The notes under the pieces were generated by a model. It did no database searches. It was not told the DNA's origin and worked only from the letters and a program-made list of their open reading frames with translations. Positions 41,923-50,960 of a DNA stretch of 64,000 nucleotides are shown here, piece after piece (the stretch's first letter is position 1; every line of letters starts with the position of its first letter). The translations under genes and the position numbers were made by a program. This stretch comes from UBA9160 sp035489755 (GTDB lineage: Bacteria > Myxococcota_A > UBA9160), in contig DATGZK010000020.1 of assembly GCA_035489755.1 (NCBI GenBank), forward strand, positions 61,031 to 125,030, in the 5' to 3' direction.

Positions 41923-44355
41923 GTGCTGCCGTCCGAGATCCGAGCTCTGCAGCGATGGGCAAGACGGGGGTCCTTGGTGAGGGGGCACTTTGGGTCGGTC
42001 GGGGTGGGTATCGTGATCTGCACTCAGTTCCTTCTAGGAGGCGTTACGCATGCGGAACCGGCGGCAGCCGGTAAGTCGGCGCGGGTTTCGGGTCGGACGA
42101 AAGATGCGCTCGATCGGCCGCTCGCCGACGTGCACCTAAAACTCGAGGCCGCCGACGGCCGGACCGTGGCAGAGACGACGAGCGGACCCGACGGCGGCTT
42201 CCGGTTCGAGAACGTCCCGCCCGGCGTCTACTCGGTCGAAGGAGATAAGGCCGATTTCGAAAATGCGACGGCGATCGTGGCCGTTCACGAAGGCGCAGAC
42301 TCCTCCGCGGATCTCGTCCTCGCTTCCCACAACCCGCTCGACATTAGCGTCGTCGGTAAGAAGCTCGACGAGGCCCGCAACAAAATTACGCCGAGCACGG
42401 GGAGCAGCGTCTATGAGATCTCGAACGATGCGATCCAGGCGCAGCCACAAGGCGAGAGTGCCCAATTCAATCAAGTGCTTCTGAACGCTCCCGGAGTTGC
42501 CCAGGACTCCTTTGGACAGCTGCACGTACGGGGCGACCACGCGAATCTGCAGTATCGATTCAATGGGGTGATGTTGCCGGAGGGCATCACAGGATTCGGG
42601 CAGGTCGTTGACTCACGATTCATCGACCAGGTGAGCCTCATTACCGGAGCGCTTCCCGCTCAGTATGGCTACCGAACCGCGGGGGTGATTGAGCTCCAGA
42701 CGAAAAGTGGCGCGTACGAGCCCGGCGGCACCGTTGGAGTCTACGGTGGAAGCCATAACACGATCGAATCGAGCCTTGAGTATGGAGGCTCCACGGGGCC
42801 GTTGAGCTACTACTTCGCGGGAGACTTCCTGTACAGCGGGCTCGGCACGCAAAACTACGGGATCGAAGCGGCCGCCGCCGGACTAAACCCAATTCACGAC
42901 CGGAACGACCAGACAAAGGCCTTCGGGTACCTTTCGTATCTTCTCGATCCCACGACGCGCATTAGTTTCATCACAGGGAATTACCTGGGCGACTTCAACA
43001 TCCCCAATATCCCGGGCCAGATGCCGAATTTCACCGTGAACGGCATCAGTACCTTCGACTCTAAGAATCTCAACGAAACGCAATCTGAGTGGACGAGCTA
43101 TGCCTTCCTGGCTCTCCAGAAGTCGATCGGCGACCTCGACTTCCAGGTCTCTTATTTCACGCGATATACGAAGGTCAACTTTCACCCCGATCCCGTGGGA
43201 GACATCGTCTTTACCGGCGTCGCGAGCCACGACCTTCGAACCGATTTCGTGAACGGCCTCCAGGGCGACGGAAGCTACAAGCTTGCCGAGTTCCATACGC
43301 TCCGCGGCGGCTTCTTCTTTCAGAACGAGCACGCGATCAGCAACAACGACGTGACTGTGCTCTCCGTGGACAGCACAGGAGCCCAGACGAGCGATATTCC
43401 TTTTTCCATCGGCGACGGTTCCTCCATCGTGGGTGATCGCTATGGGCTCTACCTTCAGGACGAGTGGCGGATCACCCCGCAGCTGACCCTAAATTTTGGA
43501 ACGCGCTGGGACCGCGAGGCGTCGTTCATCCACACCGGACAGATCAGTCCGCGGATTAACGTCGTGTATAAGCCCTGGGAGGGGACGACGATCCATGCCG
43601 GATACGCCCGCTACTTTACGCCCCCGCCCCTCGAGCTCGTACCGACAAGCTCGATCGCGAAGTTTAATGGCACGACCAATGAGCCAGCGGTCAAGCTCGA
43701 CGCAACCGTAAGGCCCGAGCGCTCCCACTACCTCGATGTCGGCGTGATTCAGCAGGTGATACCCGGCTTGCAGCTTGGAGCGGACGCGTATTACAAGCGG
43801 GCCTCAAACCTAATCGACGAGGGCCAGTTTGGAAATGCGCTGATTTTCTCGATCTTCAACTATGCCCAAGGGTACGTGTATGGCACCGAACTGACAGGTT
43901 CGTATCAGGTGGGCGACTTCACGGCCTACGCCAACGTCGCCTACTCGGTGGCGCGGGGTCAGGACATCGTCTCGAGCCAATTCGAATTCGGGCAGGACGA
44001 GCTCAACTATATCCGGACCCACTATATCTACCTGGATCACGACCAGCGTTACACAACGTCGCTCGGACTCTCGTACCTCTGGCAGGGCACACGCTTTTCC
44101 GCGGGCATGCTCACCGGCAGCGGTCTGCGCGCGGGATTCGTGAATAGCGAGAAGCTCAACAACTACGAGACCGTGAACGTCGGGGTCTCGCACCGTTTCG
44201 CATTCGAGGGTTTCAAGCCCGTTACGGTGCGATTCGACATCGTCAACTTGTTCGATCGCAACTACGAAATCCGTACAGGGACGGGGGTTGGTGTTGGAGC
44301 GCCGCAGTTCGGGGCGCGACGCTCGTACTATGTTGGCTTCTCGAAGGAATTCTAG
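41923..44355 (+). CDS. TonB-dependent outer-membrane receptor with N-terminal carboxypeptidase-regulatory-like domain
   Basis: An 810-residue receptor. A signal-like segment (VGVGIVICTQFLLGGVTHAEP) is followed by a beta-sandwich domain of about 90 residues (VSGRTKDALDRPLADVHLKLEA, PPGVYSVEGDKADF). Then come a probable TonB box near LDISVVGKK, a plug domain (AQFNQVLLNAPGVAQDSF, LHVRGDHANLQYRFNGV) and a barrel that ends in Phe (YYVGFSKEF), the usual outer-membrane sorting signal. It takes up a large or scarce ligand, driven by the ExbB-ExbD-TonB genes right behind it. Ligand is unknown; a metal complex is a guess from the neighbouring Cys protein. The first 30 or so residues may belong to a later start. 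Confidence 0.88.
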   Translation: MLPSEIRALQRWARRGSLVRGHFGSVGVGIVICTQFLLGGVTHAEPAAAGKSARVSGRTKDALDRPLADVHLKLEAADGRTVAETTSGPDGGFRFENVPPGVYSVEGDKADFENATAIVAVHEGADSSADLVLASHNPLDISVVGKKLDEARNKITPSTGSSVYEISNDAIQAQPQGESAQFNQVLLNAPGVAQDSFGQLHVRGDHANLQYRFNGVMLPEGITGFGQVVDSRFIDQVSLITGALPAQYGYRTAGVIELQTKSGAYEPGGTVGVYGGSHNTIESSLEYGGSTGPLSYYFAGDFLYSGLGTQNYGIEAAAAGLNPIHDRNDQTKAFGYLSYLLDPTTRISFITGNYLGDFNIPNIPGQMPNFTVNGISTFDSKNLNETQSEWTSYAFLALQKSIGDLDFQVSYFTRYTKVNFHPDPVGDIVFTGVASHDLRTDFVNGLQGDGSYKLAEFHTLRGGFFFQNEHAISNNDVTVLSVDSTGAQTSDIPFSIGDGSSIVGDRYGLYLQDEWRITPQLTLNFGTRWDREASFIHTGQISPRINVVYKPWEGTTIHAGYARYFTPPPLELVPTSSIAKFNGTTNEPAVKLDATVRPERSHYLDVGVIQQVIPGLQLGADAYYKRASNLIDEGQFGNALIFSIFNYAQGYVYGTELTGSYQVGDFTAYANVAYSVARGQDIVSSQFEFGQDELNYIRTHYIYLDHDQRYTTSLGLSYLWQGTRFSAGMLTGSGLRAGFVNSEKLNNYETVNVGVSHRFAFEGFKPVTVRFDIVNLFDRNYEIRTGTGVGVGAPQFGARRSYYVGFSKEF

Positions 44356-44367
44356 GCGAATGCACAG

Positions 44368-44384
44368 CGGCCTTTTAAAGGCCG
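44368..44384 (+). repeat. Short perfect stem-loop between receptor and exbB
   Basis: CGGCCTTT-T-AAAGGCCG is a perfect palindrome in the 38-base gap between the receptor stop and the exbB start. Its right arm touches the GGGAG ribosome site of exbB. It has no T tract, so it is more likely an RNA processing or translation-tuning hairpin than a full terminator. Confidence 0.4.
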
Positions 44385-44393
44385 GGAGAAACT

Positions 44394-45044
44394 GTGGAGC
44401 ACGGACTGCTTGAGTCAATCGCGGCGCTACGCGTCGGCGGAGCGATGGTCTACCCGCTTCTCGCGCTTGCGGTTCTCGCGACGGCGATCTTTCTGGACAA
44501 GTGCTTCGTCTACTGGAGGCGGACACGCGTGCCCGGGGTCGTGGTCGATACCGTGGAATCGTTCGGTTTCGATTGGGCGGAGCTCGAGCAGCAGCTCGGC
44601 GCGCTCGAGCCAAGGAACTTTCTCGTTCGGTTCTTTGGCGTGATCCTGGCCAACCGAAGGCGGCCGGCGTGGTGGGTGGAGTCGCGTGCATCGGACGAGG
44701 CGCGCCTTATCGAACAGTCGCTCGCGCGCTGGCTCTGGGTGCTCGAAACCATCGTGACTGCTGCCCCGCTTCTCGGCCTCCTTGGAACCATCACAGGAAT
44801 GATCCGGTCCTTTCATCTCTTCGGCGACCAAGGCCTGGTGGACCCGCGCGGCGTGACCGGCGGGGTGGCCGAGGCGCTGATCGCGACGGCGGTGGGACTC
44901 TTCATCGCGTTGGCCGCACTTTTCGCCTTCAACTTCGTTTCGCAGTGGCAGACACGGTTTATGGATCAGATGGAGCGCTTCGGGACACGCCTCGTCGACC
45001 ACATTCGGCTCGACGAGCAGGGACATAACCATGCGGATTCCTAG
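44394..45044 (+). CDS. exbB: ExbB/TolQ-type proton channel protein
   Basis: A 216-residue inner-membrane protein of the MotA/TolQ/ExbB family. The first helix is VYPLLALAVLATAIFLDKCF, and the diagnostic pair is LETIVTAAPLLGLLGTITGMI and VAEALIATAVGLFIALAALFAFNF. GTG at 44394 follows GGGAG at about 5 bases. It energises the TonB-dependent receptor upstream using proton-motive force and overlaps exbD by 14 bases. Confidence 0.92.
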   Translation: MEHGLLESIAALRVGGAMVYPLLALAVLATAIFLDKCFVYWRRTRVPGVVVDTVESFGFDWAELEQQLGALEPRNFLVRFFGVILANRRRPAWWVESRASDEARLIEQSLARWLWVLETIVTAAPLLGLLGTITGMIRSFHLFGDQGLVDPRGVTGGVAEALIATAVGLFIALAALFAFNFVSQWQTRFMDQMERFGTRLVDHIRLDEQGHNHADS

Positions 45045-45432
45045 GGTGCGCAAATCGCGGCGGGGGCGTATCGAGATCATCCCCATGATTGATGTCATGT
45101 TCTTCCTGCTCGCGACCTTCATGATTGCTTCCCTCACGATGCAGAACCTGCATTCGCTGCATGTGAATCTCCCGCAGGGAAGAGCGGAGCCGATCCAGGC
45201 GCGTGCGTCCATCACGCTCACGGTGACGAAGGAGGGCAACGTTCTCGTGAACGAGGTTCCCGTGACCTTGGATACTCTGACGCCGGCGCTTCAGCCGCTG
45301 ATCCCTGGGGCGGAGGCGAACGTCATCGTAGCCGCAGACGCTGGCGCCCCGAACGGCATCGTGGTTCAGGCCATGCTTCGCGCGCGCGAAGCGGGAGCCG
45401 AACACTTCTTGATCGCGGTCCAGCGCAACTGA
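45031..45432 (+). CDS. exbD: ExbD/TolR-type biopolymer transport protein
   Basis: A 133-residue protein with one N-terminal membrane helix holding the essential Asp (IIPMIDVMFFLLATFMIAS) and a periplasmic domain (SITLTVTKEGNVLVNEVPV). It is the standard partner of ExbB and couples the proton gradient to TonB. ATG at 45031 lies within the end of exbB, so it is translationally coupled. Confidence 0.92.
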   Translation: MRIPRVRKSRRGRIEIIPMIDVMFFLLATFMIASLTMQNLHSLHVNLPQGRAEPIQARASITLTVTKEGNVLVNEVPVTLDTLTPALQPLIPGAEANVIVAADAGAPNGIVVQAMLRAREAGAEHFLIAVQRN

Positions 45433-45458
45433 GTTTTCAAGCCCGCGGCGCACGAACT

Positions 45459-46100
45459 GTGGACAGTCCTTGGCAGCGGCTGCCGTGGACGCTTCCCGGT
45501 GCCATCCTCGTATCGTTTGCGCTCCTCCTCGTATTCCTGCAGGTGATCGCGGGGCCAGCGCGCCCCGGCGTCCGCACGGCACCACTCGACGCTCGAATTG
45601 TGGAACTCCCAAGTCCGAGCGTGCCCCAAGAGGCTCCGCACGAACCGGTAACGGTGCCGAAGCCTCCCGAACCGACCCTCCATCGCCGAGAGCACGTTCG
45701 GCCCGCTCCTGCAGCGCATCCCGTGAAACCGCCCGAAGAAAGCGCGCAGAGCAAGGCATCGGAAAGTGCCGAAAGCGCTGCGGTCCCGAGCGAGGCCGCA
45801 GCGCAGCCTCCCGCGACTCGCCTCGGAGGCGGCAAGCTCTCTGCACGCGCCCTTTTCAAGCCGCTTCCCGATCTTCCAGAAGATCTTCGGCACCAGAAGA
45901 TCGAAGTCGTTGCAGTGGCGCGGTTCGAAGTCGCAGCCGACGGGAGTTCAGTGGTCGAGCTTGTGCAGCCCACCGACAATCCAGCACTTAACCGGAATCT
46001 GATCGAGGCCCTGCGGCGCTGGCGATTCTTCCCGGCGATTGAGGAAGGAAGGCCGGTAGCTTCGTCGGTCGAGATCCGGATTCCAATTTCGGTGCGGTAG
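45459..46100 (+). CDS. tonB: TonB family energy-transducing protein
   Basis: A 213-residue protein: one N-terminal membrane segment (LPGAILVSFALLLVFLQVIA), a Pro-rich periplasmic linker (EAPHEPVTVPKPPEPT) and a C-terminal TonB fold (VVAVARFEVAADGSSVVELVQP, ALRRWRFFPAIEEGRPVASSVEIRIPI). It is the last of the receptor-exbB-exbD-tonB set. The start is GTG at 45459, 26 bases after exbD. Confidence 0.88.
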   Translation: MDSPWQRLPWTLPGAILVSFALLLVFLQVIAGPARPGVRTAPLDARIVELPSPSVPQEAPHEPVTVPKPPEPTLHRREHVRPAPAAHPVKPPEESAQSKASESAESAAVPSEAAAQPPATRLGGGKLSARALFKPLPDLPEDLRHQKIEVVAVARFEVAADGSSVVELVQPTDNPALNRNLIEALRRWRFFPAIEEGRPVASSVEIRIPISVR

Positions 46101-46147
46101 CTGGGAACCCGAGCGAGACGTGCTCTCGAAAGACTTGCTGGACGATC

Positions 46148-46909
46148 CTAAGAAAATGGATGGTGCCGTTGGCGAGTGATCCTCGTTGTCAAAACGCGAG
46201 GCGAGGGGAGGGCAGGTTGACCAAGCTCTGGACCCGCAGGGATCGACCTCGCGATGCGGAGCCACAAATCGATCGTGGAGGGGTGTTCCGCGCTTCCCCC
46301 GTTGTAGTTGAGGAAGACAGTCACAATGGGGCCCAAGGGATCACCTGCGAACTCTGTACTGACAACGCCGAGGTCTTCACCACCGGTTTCGTCCTTTTCC
46401 GTCAAGCTCTTTGGAACACAGTTTCGGGTCTGCTGCTTGAGCGCTTCAAAACGCCGGTCCGCCTCGGCTTTCGATACGGTTTCATCGTCCGCTGCAAAGT
46501 GGCAGGTGTAGCTAGCCTTCCATGTGCTCTGGACCAGGTGCTGAACGACCGTGCAGAGCACCGCCCCTGGTAGCTGCACTGTTCCCTGCCCGACCAAGAC
46601 GCCCGTAGCGGATTCTTTGAATGCTTGCGTTACCGATCGGAAGCCGTTGTCACTCGCCTCGAGCAGCTTGTTGAGTCCTACGCAGAAATCGACTTCTGCA
46701 AGCTGCTTCAATTGGGGGGAATCTTCAGGGCCTTGTGCCCGCTCGGCATGACGAGGCGATTGCGCAAGGGCCTCGTCGCGCTTCGCTCTCGGGACGTTCT
46801 CTACGTCCCGAGGTTCTGTCCGAACACTCAAGGAAGTGGCAGTGAGCTCTCCTGCCAGCACCAGAAGTGGCACGAAGAGCCAGAGGAGGCGCCACCCCCT
46901 ACCGATCAT
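46148..46909 (-). CDS. Exported protein of unknown function
   Basis: A 253-residue protein with a clear signal peptide or membrane anchor (WRLLWLFVPLLVLAGELTATS). The mature part holds four Cys residues (DFCVGLNKLLEAS, GAVLCTVVQHLVQS, SYTCHFA, RNCVP), which suggests two disulfides in a periplasmic or outer-surface protein. The C-terminal 30 residues are basic and disordered-looking. I do not recognise a family. It is convergent with tonB and alone on its strand. Confidence 0.6.
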   Translation of the reverse strand: MIGRGWRLLWLFVPLLVLAGELTATSLSVRTEPRDVENVPRAKRDEALAQSPRHAERAQGPEDSPQLKQLAEVDFCVGLNKLLEASDNGFRSVTQAFKESATGVLVGQGTVQLPGAVLCTVVQHLVQSTWKASYTCHFAADDETVSKAEADRRFEALKQQTRNCVPKSLTEKDETGGEDLGVVSTEFAGDPLGPIVTVFLNYNGGSAEHPSTIDLWLRIARSIPAGPELGQPALPSPRVLTTRITRQRHHPFS

Positions 46910-47045
46910 TGCATGGCTCTGGCGCGACCATCGAATCGGCGCTTCCCACCTCTCTCGGCTTCTGCCTAACGGACTAGCCTAAAGCATTTTGGCTCTCTTC
47001 GGGTACGTTCGCCGGCAGCCGTGACCCGTAAGCGGTTAGGATCGC

Positions 47046-47086
47046 CGATCCTCTGGCGTGTAGAGCTGGGATGTGCCAGAGGATCG
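47046..47086. repeat. 12-bp perfect inverted repeat with 17-base loop
   Basis: CGATCCTCTGGC at 47046-47057 is mirrored exactly by GCCAGAGGATCG at 47075-47086. It lies in the 586-base gap between the exported protein (start 46909) and the second uptake locus (start 47496), where I recognise no gene. There is no T run, so it is not a typical terminator. A protein-binding or recombination site, or an RNA hairpin, are possible. Confidence 0.6.
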
Positions 47087-47495
47087 TTCACGCCTCGAGC
47101 CCCAAATCCGCAAAGGTGCGCACGTGGGTGGAGACGCTCTTGGGTGCGGTCGGCCGCGCCACCCCGCCCAGAGCTCTGAAGTCGGTTCTCACCCTTGACT
47201 TGTTTCTGCCTCCCCAGGCTTCTTCCGCTCACCATCAAAACGGGTTGGATTCCCGCCGCCTTCACCCTTTTCCCCTGCAGCATCAGGACCTTGCGAGGGG
47301 CTGGGAACCCCGATTTTCCACTGGATCGACGCGGACGGACTCTCATGGAGGAGCGCGGAGTCGGAAAAACGCGCACGGCGTCTCGAAGGCAAACGTCGCC
47401 CTCACGGTCTTGACGCCCTACGAGCGGTGCGTGCGGAGCCGATCGCGGTCGCCGTTGCTGGCGGGACAGCAAGGCTTCCGGTAGGGTGCGCGCGA

Positions 47496-47891
47496 ATGCC
47501 GGGCCGCTTGCTCGATCGCTCGCGCGTCGCGCAGCTCGGTGCGCCGCTCGCAAGTCTCGCGCTTGCAAGCGCGTTCCTTCTCCTACCGCTCCACGCACTC
47601 ACGACCCCGACACACCGGACCGGGACTTCCACGGCAGCGAGCACCGCGAAGCCGGGCCTGGGCTCCCACGCGGCCGAGGACCCGCTGCACGATCCGGGGG
47701 ATTGTCCTCAGTGCCGCGCGCTCGCCCAAGGGCGCGCCGCGCTCGCAACCGCACTGGCGCCGCAACCCTCGGCGGAAACCGCCATCGGAGTGGCGCTGTT
47801 CTTTGCGCGCGAACGCCTCCCGCACGGGCCTGCGCTCGCGACTGCACAGCCCCGCGCTCCGCCTGCCCCCACACCCGCTCGCCAGGCCTAA
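47496..47891 (+). CDS. Small secreted protein with HDPx2Cx2C motif (uptake-locus leader gene, copy 2)
   Basis: A 131-residue protein starting MPGRLLDRSRVAQL, with a hydrophobic export segment (PLASLALASAFLLLPLHALTT). The motif HDPGDCPQCRALAQGRAA at about 65-82 has the same spacing as in the 41386 protein. The C-terminus is Pro/Ala-rich. It precedes an outer-membrane protein and a zinc-type ABC transporter, so a periplasmic metal-handling role is plausible. The ATG at 47496 gives the normal signal-peptide layout; an in-frame start 23 codons upstream is less likely. Confidence 0.65.
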   Translation: MPGRLLDRSRVAQLGAPLASLALASAFLLLPLHALTTPTHRTGTSTAASTAKPGLGSHAAEDPLHDPGDCPQCRALAQGRAALATALAPQPSAETAIGVALFFARERLPHGPALATAQPRAPPAPTPARQA

Positions 47892-47999
47892 CGCCGCCAC
47901 ACGGCGGTGCCTACACCTCACGCTCCGCGCGCGGACCGCTAGCACGCTTCGCGGAGAGCAATGCCGCCGCCTTACGGCGTCGCGGACCCAGGAGTGGTC

Positions 48000-49403
48000 A
48001 TGGATCGTCATCGCATCGCGCGAGTCGGTCTTGCGGCCGGTCTCGCCAGTTGTGCCTGTTTCGCGCCGGGCGTTAACGCTCGGGCCGCGGACGCGTCAGA
48101 TGTGAAAGCACTCCAACAGGAGCTCGCAGCGACTCAAGGTGAACTCGCCCAAACCAAGAGTGAACTCCAAGAGACCAAGGACACGCTAAACGCTCTCAAG
48201 CAGCGGGTGGAGGCACTCGCTGCGGCGGCGCCAGCCGGCCCTAGCCTTGCACCTGGGACGACGGCGCACCTCGCTCCGGTGAATGCCGACAATCCGGCGA
48301 TCAGCTTCGTGGTGGACACAACGGCGAGGTCAAACTCCCATGGCGATGGTGGCAGCCCTGTCGATGGCGGTAACGGCTTCGCTCTAAGGAGCGGCGAGCT
48401 CTTCATCTCGGCGCCGATTGACCCGTTCCTCCGCGGCTACGCCACGATCAACGGCAACACCACCCAGGGCTTCGACATCGAGGAGGCCGCAGTAGTGACG
48501 ACGGCGCTCCCCTGGAACCTCACGGTGAAGGGAGGCCGCTACTTCGCGGATGTCGGGCGGCTCTCGCATTGGCATGATGAGGCACTCCCCTTCGTGGACC
48601 GCCCGCCGTCGCTTAATCGCATCATCGGGGGCGAATCGCGGGCCGAGGGCGTCGAGGTATCGTGGCTCGCGCCGACCGAGCAGTTCATTCAGATCACGGG
48701 AGGGATCTACAACTCCATCGGCGAGCAAGCGGGAACAGTGCTCAACAATACCTTCGGCGTAGGTTCGTACAGTGAGCTCACCTACCTGGTTCACCCGACC
48801 ACGTATTTCGACCTCACCGATACCTTCAATGTCGAAGTGGGCGGAACCTACTTTGCTGTGCCGAAGGATAACGACCGGCACTTGTACGGTGTCGATGTCA
48901 CCTTCAGGCACCAGCCGGGGACGAGCGGCTTCTATCAGGGTACCACCCTCGGCATCGAGTGGATGTGGAACAACCAGCGCTTCGCGAACCAGACGCCGCA
49001 GTTTAACGCTGCCGCCGCGCCGCTGCTCACAAACCCCGCGCTGCCGTTCGACGCGATTACAAACCCACAGGTCTTCGGAAGCCGATTTAACACGCGGCAG
49101 GGTGGATACGCGTATTTCGAGTCTTTCTTCGGTCGTCGGTTTTCGGCGGGCCTCCGTGTGGATTACTCGGAGGCGCCCGCGGACAACGTCAATACGTCGC
49201 TGCTTTACATTGCGCCGCTCAGTCCCAACGCGGATCAGATCCTGACCTACTCCATGTTCTTCACCTGGATGCCGTCGGAGTTCCACCGGCTGCGGCTGCA
49301 GCTGGATCAGATCGTCGCCCGCGGCGAGCCCGATGATCAGAGGATCACCCTGCAGTGGACCGCCTTCCTAGGGAGTCACAGCCATGGCTTTACGACCCGT
49401 TAG
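48000..49403 (+). CDS. Outer-membrane beta-barrel protein with coiled-coil N-terminus
   Basis: A 467-residue exported protein: signal peptide (RIARVGLAAGLASCACFAPGVNARA), a coiled coil (DVKALQQELAATQGELAQTK to LKQRVEAL), then a porin-like barrel with alternating aromatic strands (FLRGYATINGNTTQGFDIEEA, LTVKGGRYFADVGRLSHWHDE), ending RITLQWTAFLGSHSHGFTTR. There is no plug domain, so it is not a TonB receptor. ATG at 48000 has AGGAG at 5 bases. It overlaps the ZnuA-like gene by 20 bases and is probably a metal-regulated outer-membrane channel feeding it. Confidence 0.8.
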   Translation: MDRHRIARVGLAAGLASCACFAPGVNARAADASDVKALQQELAATQGELAQTKSELQETKDTLNALKQRVEALAAAAPAGPSLAPGTTAHLAPVNADNPAISFVVDTTARSNSHGDGGSPVDGGNGFALRSGELFISAPIDPFLRGYATINGNTTQGFDIEEAAVVTTALPWNLTVKGGRYFADVGRLSHWHDEALPFVDRPPSLNRIIGGESRAEGVEVSWLAPTEQFIQITGGIYNSIGEQAGTVLNNTFGVGSYSELTYLVHPTTYFDLTDTFNVEVGGTYFAVPKDNDRHLYGVDVTFRHQPGTSGFYQGTTLGIEWMWNNQRFANQTPQFNAAAAPLLTNPALPFDAITNPQVFGSRFNTRQGGYAYFESFFGRRFSAGLRVDYSEAPADNVNTSLLYIAPLSPNADQILTYSMFFTWMPSEFHRLRLQLDQIVARGEPDDQRITLQWTAFLGSHSHGFTTR

Positions 49404-50307
49404 CGCGACTCTTCCGCTTCTCCTGCTCACGATCGCGCTACCGGCCAATGCCGCAATTCGCGTAGTGGCGACGTTCCCCGACCTCGCCGACATGACGCGC
49501 CAGATCGGCGGGGAGCGCGTGGACGTCGTGACGATTGCGGAGGGCAACCAGGATCCACACAAAGTCCCGGTGAAGCCGAGCTTCGTGACCAAACTCAACC
49601 GGGCTGACGCCGTCGTGGTGATGGGTCTCGGTCTTGAGCATGCCTTCCTGCCACCACTGCTCGAGGTCGCGCGCAATGCCAAGATCGCGCCGGGGGAGTC
49701 CGGCTACATCGATGCGTCTCTCTACGTCACACCGCTCGAGGTACCGACCAGCCAGAACCGCACCCAGGGTGAGCTCCATCCGCTCGGGAACCCGCATTTC
49801 AATCTGGATCCAGTGCAGGGCAAGCTCATGGCGCGGGCAATCGCAGAGGGATTGGAGCGTGTGGACCCGGACGGCGCACAAACCTATCAAGCCGGATTGG
49901 CCCGCTACAACGCGCTCTTGGACCGCAAGATCGCAGAATGGGCAAAGCTTGCAGCGCCACTCCGCGGCGTGAAGGCTGTGTCCTACCATCCCGACTTGAT
50001 CTACTTGGCAGAGCGCTACGGAATTGAACTCATCGGGACCATCGAGACGAAGCCCGGCGTGCCCGCTACACCCGCCCACTTGGAAGAGCTGATCGACGCG
50101 ATGAAGCAGCACAAGACGCAGCTGGTCGTGCGTGAGGTGGCGTATGAACTGCCGCTTGCGCAAACCGTGGCGGAGCGCACCGGCGCGCGGGTCGTGACCA
50201 TCTCGACGCTGACTGGCGGCCTGCCGGGTACCGATACCTACATCGACTTCATCGAGGCCAACCTGAGGGCGCTCGTGGGTGCGCTTTCCACGGCTGGCAG
50301 CCCGTGA
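49384..50307 (+). CDS. ZnuA/TroA-type metal-binding periplasmic protein
   Basis: A 307-residue cluster A-I solute-binding protein with signal peptide (LPLLLLTIALPANA), IRVVATFPDLADMTRQIGGE and NQDPHKVPVKPSFVTKL. The metal ligands are the His in DPHKVP, the His in GNPHFNLDP, a His in VSYHPDLIYLAERYGI and the C-terminal Asp in TDTYIDFI. The His-rich loop typical of many ZnuA proteins is missing. It is expected to carry zinc or manganese. It is coupled to the ABC ATPase by a GTGA overlap. Confidence 0.88.
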   Translation: MALRPVSATLPLLLLTIALPANAAIRVVATFPDLADMTRQIGGERVDVVTIAEGNQDPHKVPVKPSFVTKLNRADAVVVMGLGLEHAFLPPLLEVARNAKIAPGESGYIDASLYVTPLEVPTSQNRTQGELHPLGNPHFNLDPVQGKLMARAIAEGLERVDPDGAQTYQAGLARYNALLDRKIAEWAKLAAPLRGVKAVSYHPDLIYLAERYGIELIGTIETKPGVPATPAHLEELIDAMKQHKTQLVVREVAYELPLAQTVAERTGARVVTISTLTGGLPGTDTYIDFIEANLRALVGALSTAGSP

Positions 50308-50960
50308 CCGACGCTCTGCTCCAAACAAAATCCGCGTCCTTCGGCTACTCCGGGCGAAAGGTGGTCGAGGAGGTCACGCTGGAGGTGCAGGCCGGGGAGT
50401 TCGTGGCGCTCGTGGGCCCGAACGGGAGCGGAAAGACCACGCTCCTGCGTGGACTCCTTGGCTTCGTGCCGCTCCTCGGGGGCCGGGTCGAACGCCGGCC
50501 CGGACTGCGTATAGGCTATGTGCCGCAGCGCGAGGGTCTCGATCCCCTCTACCCATTGTCGGCGCTCGACGTCACGCTTCTCGGTACCTATGGCGACGCG
50601 CGGCCGTGGCGGCGCAGCGGGCCCGGCGAACGCGGGCGCGCCGAGGCCGCACTTAAGGTGTGCCACGCGGATCAGCTGGCCCAGCGCCGCTACGCGGATC
50701 TCTCGGGTGGCCAGCGTCAGCGTGTCCTGATTGCGCGCGCGCTCGCCGTCGAGCCCGATCTGCTGCTGCTCGACGAGCCCACCGCGGGCATCGACTTCGA
50801 GACCTCCGAGAGCATCGTCACAACCCTCGACGGTCTGCGCCGTGCACACAAGCTCGCCATCTGGATGGTGAGTCACGATCTGGAACCGCTCCGTCTGCGG
50901 GTCGACCGGCTGGCGAGAGTCGAACGCGGCCGGCTTCGCATCGAGCCGACATTGAGATGA
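50304..50960 (+). CDS. Metal ABC transporter ATP-binding protein (ZnuC-like)
   Basis: A 218-residue ABC ATPase with Walker A GPNGSGKTT, Q-loop YVPQREGLDP, signature LSGGQRQRV, Walker B LLLLDEP and the switch His in VSHDLEP. GTG at 50304 overlaps the binding-protein stop, and its own stop overlaps the permease ATG (ATGA). It powers the ZnuB-like permease. Confidence 0.92.
   Translation: MTDALLQTKSASFGYSGRKVVEEVTLEVQAGEFVALVGPNGSGKTTLLRGLLGFVPLLGGRVERRPGLRIGYVPQREGLDPLYPLSALDVTLLGTYGDARPWRRSGPGERGRAEAALKVCHADQLAQRRYADLSGGQRQRVLIARALAVEPDLLLLDEPTAGIDFETSESIVTTLDGLRRAHKLAIWMVSHDLEPLRLRVDRLARVERGRLRIEPTLR

Noticed and set aside
46966..47598. Minus-strand 210-codon frame across the gap before the second uptake locus
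   Set aside because: Basic, low-complexity composition with no recognisable motif, and it overlaps the signal-peptide region of the 47496 gene on the other strand.
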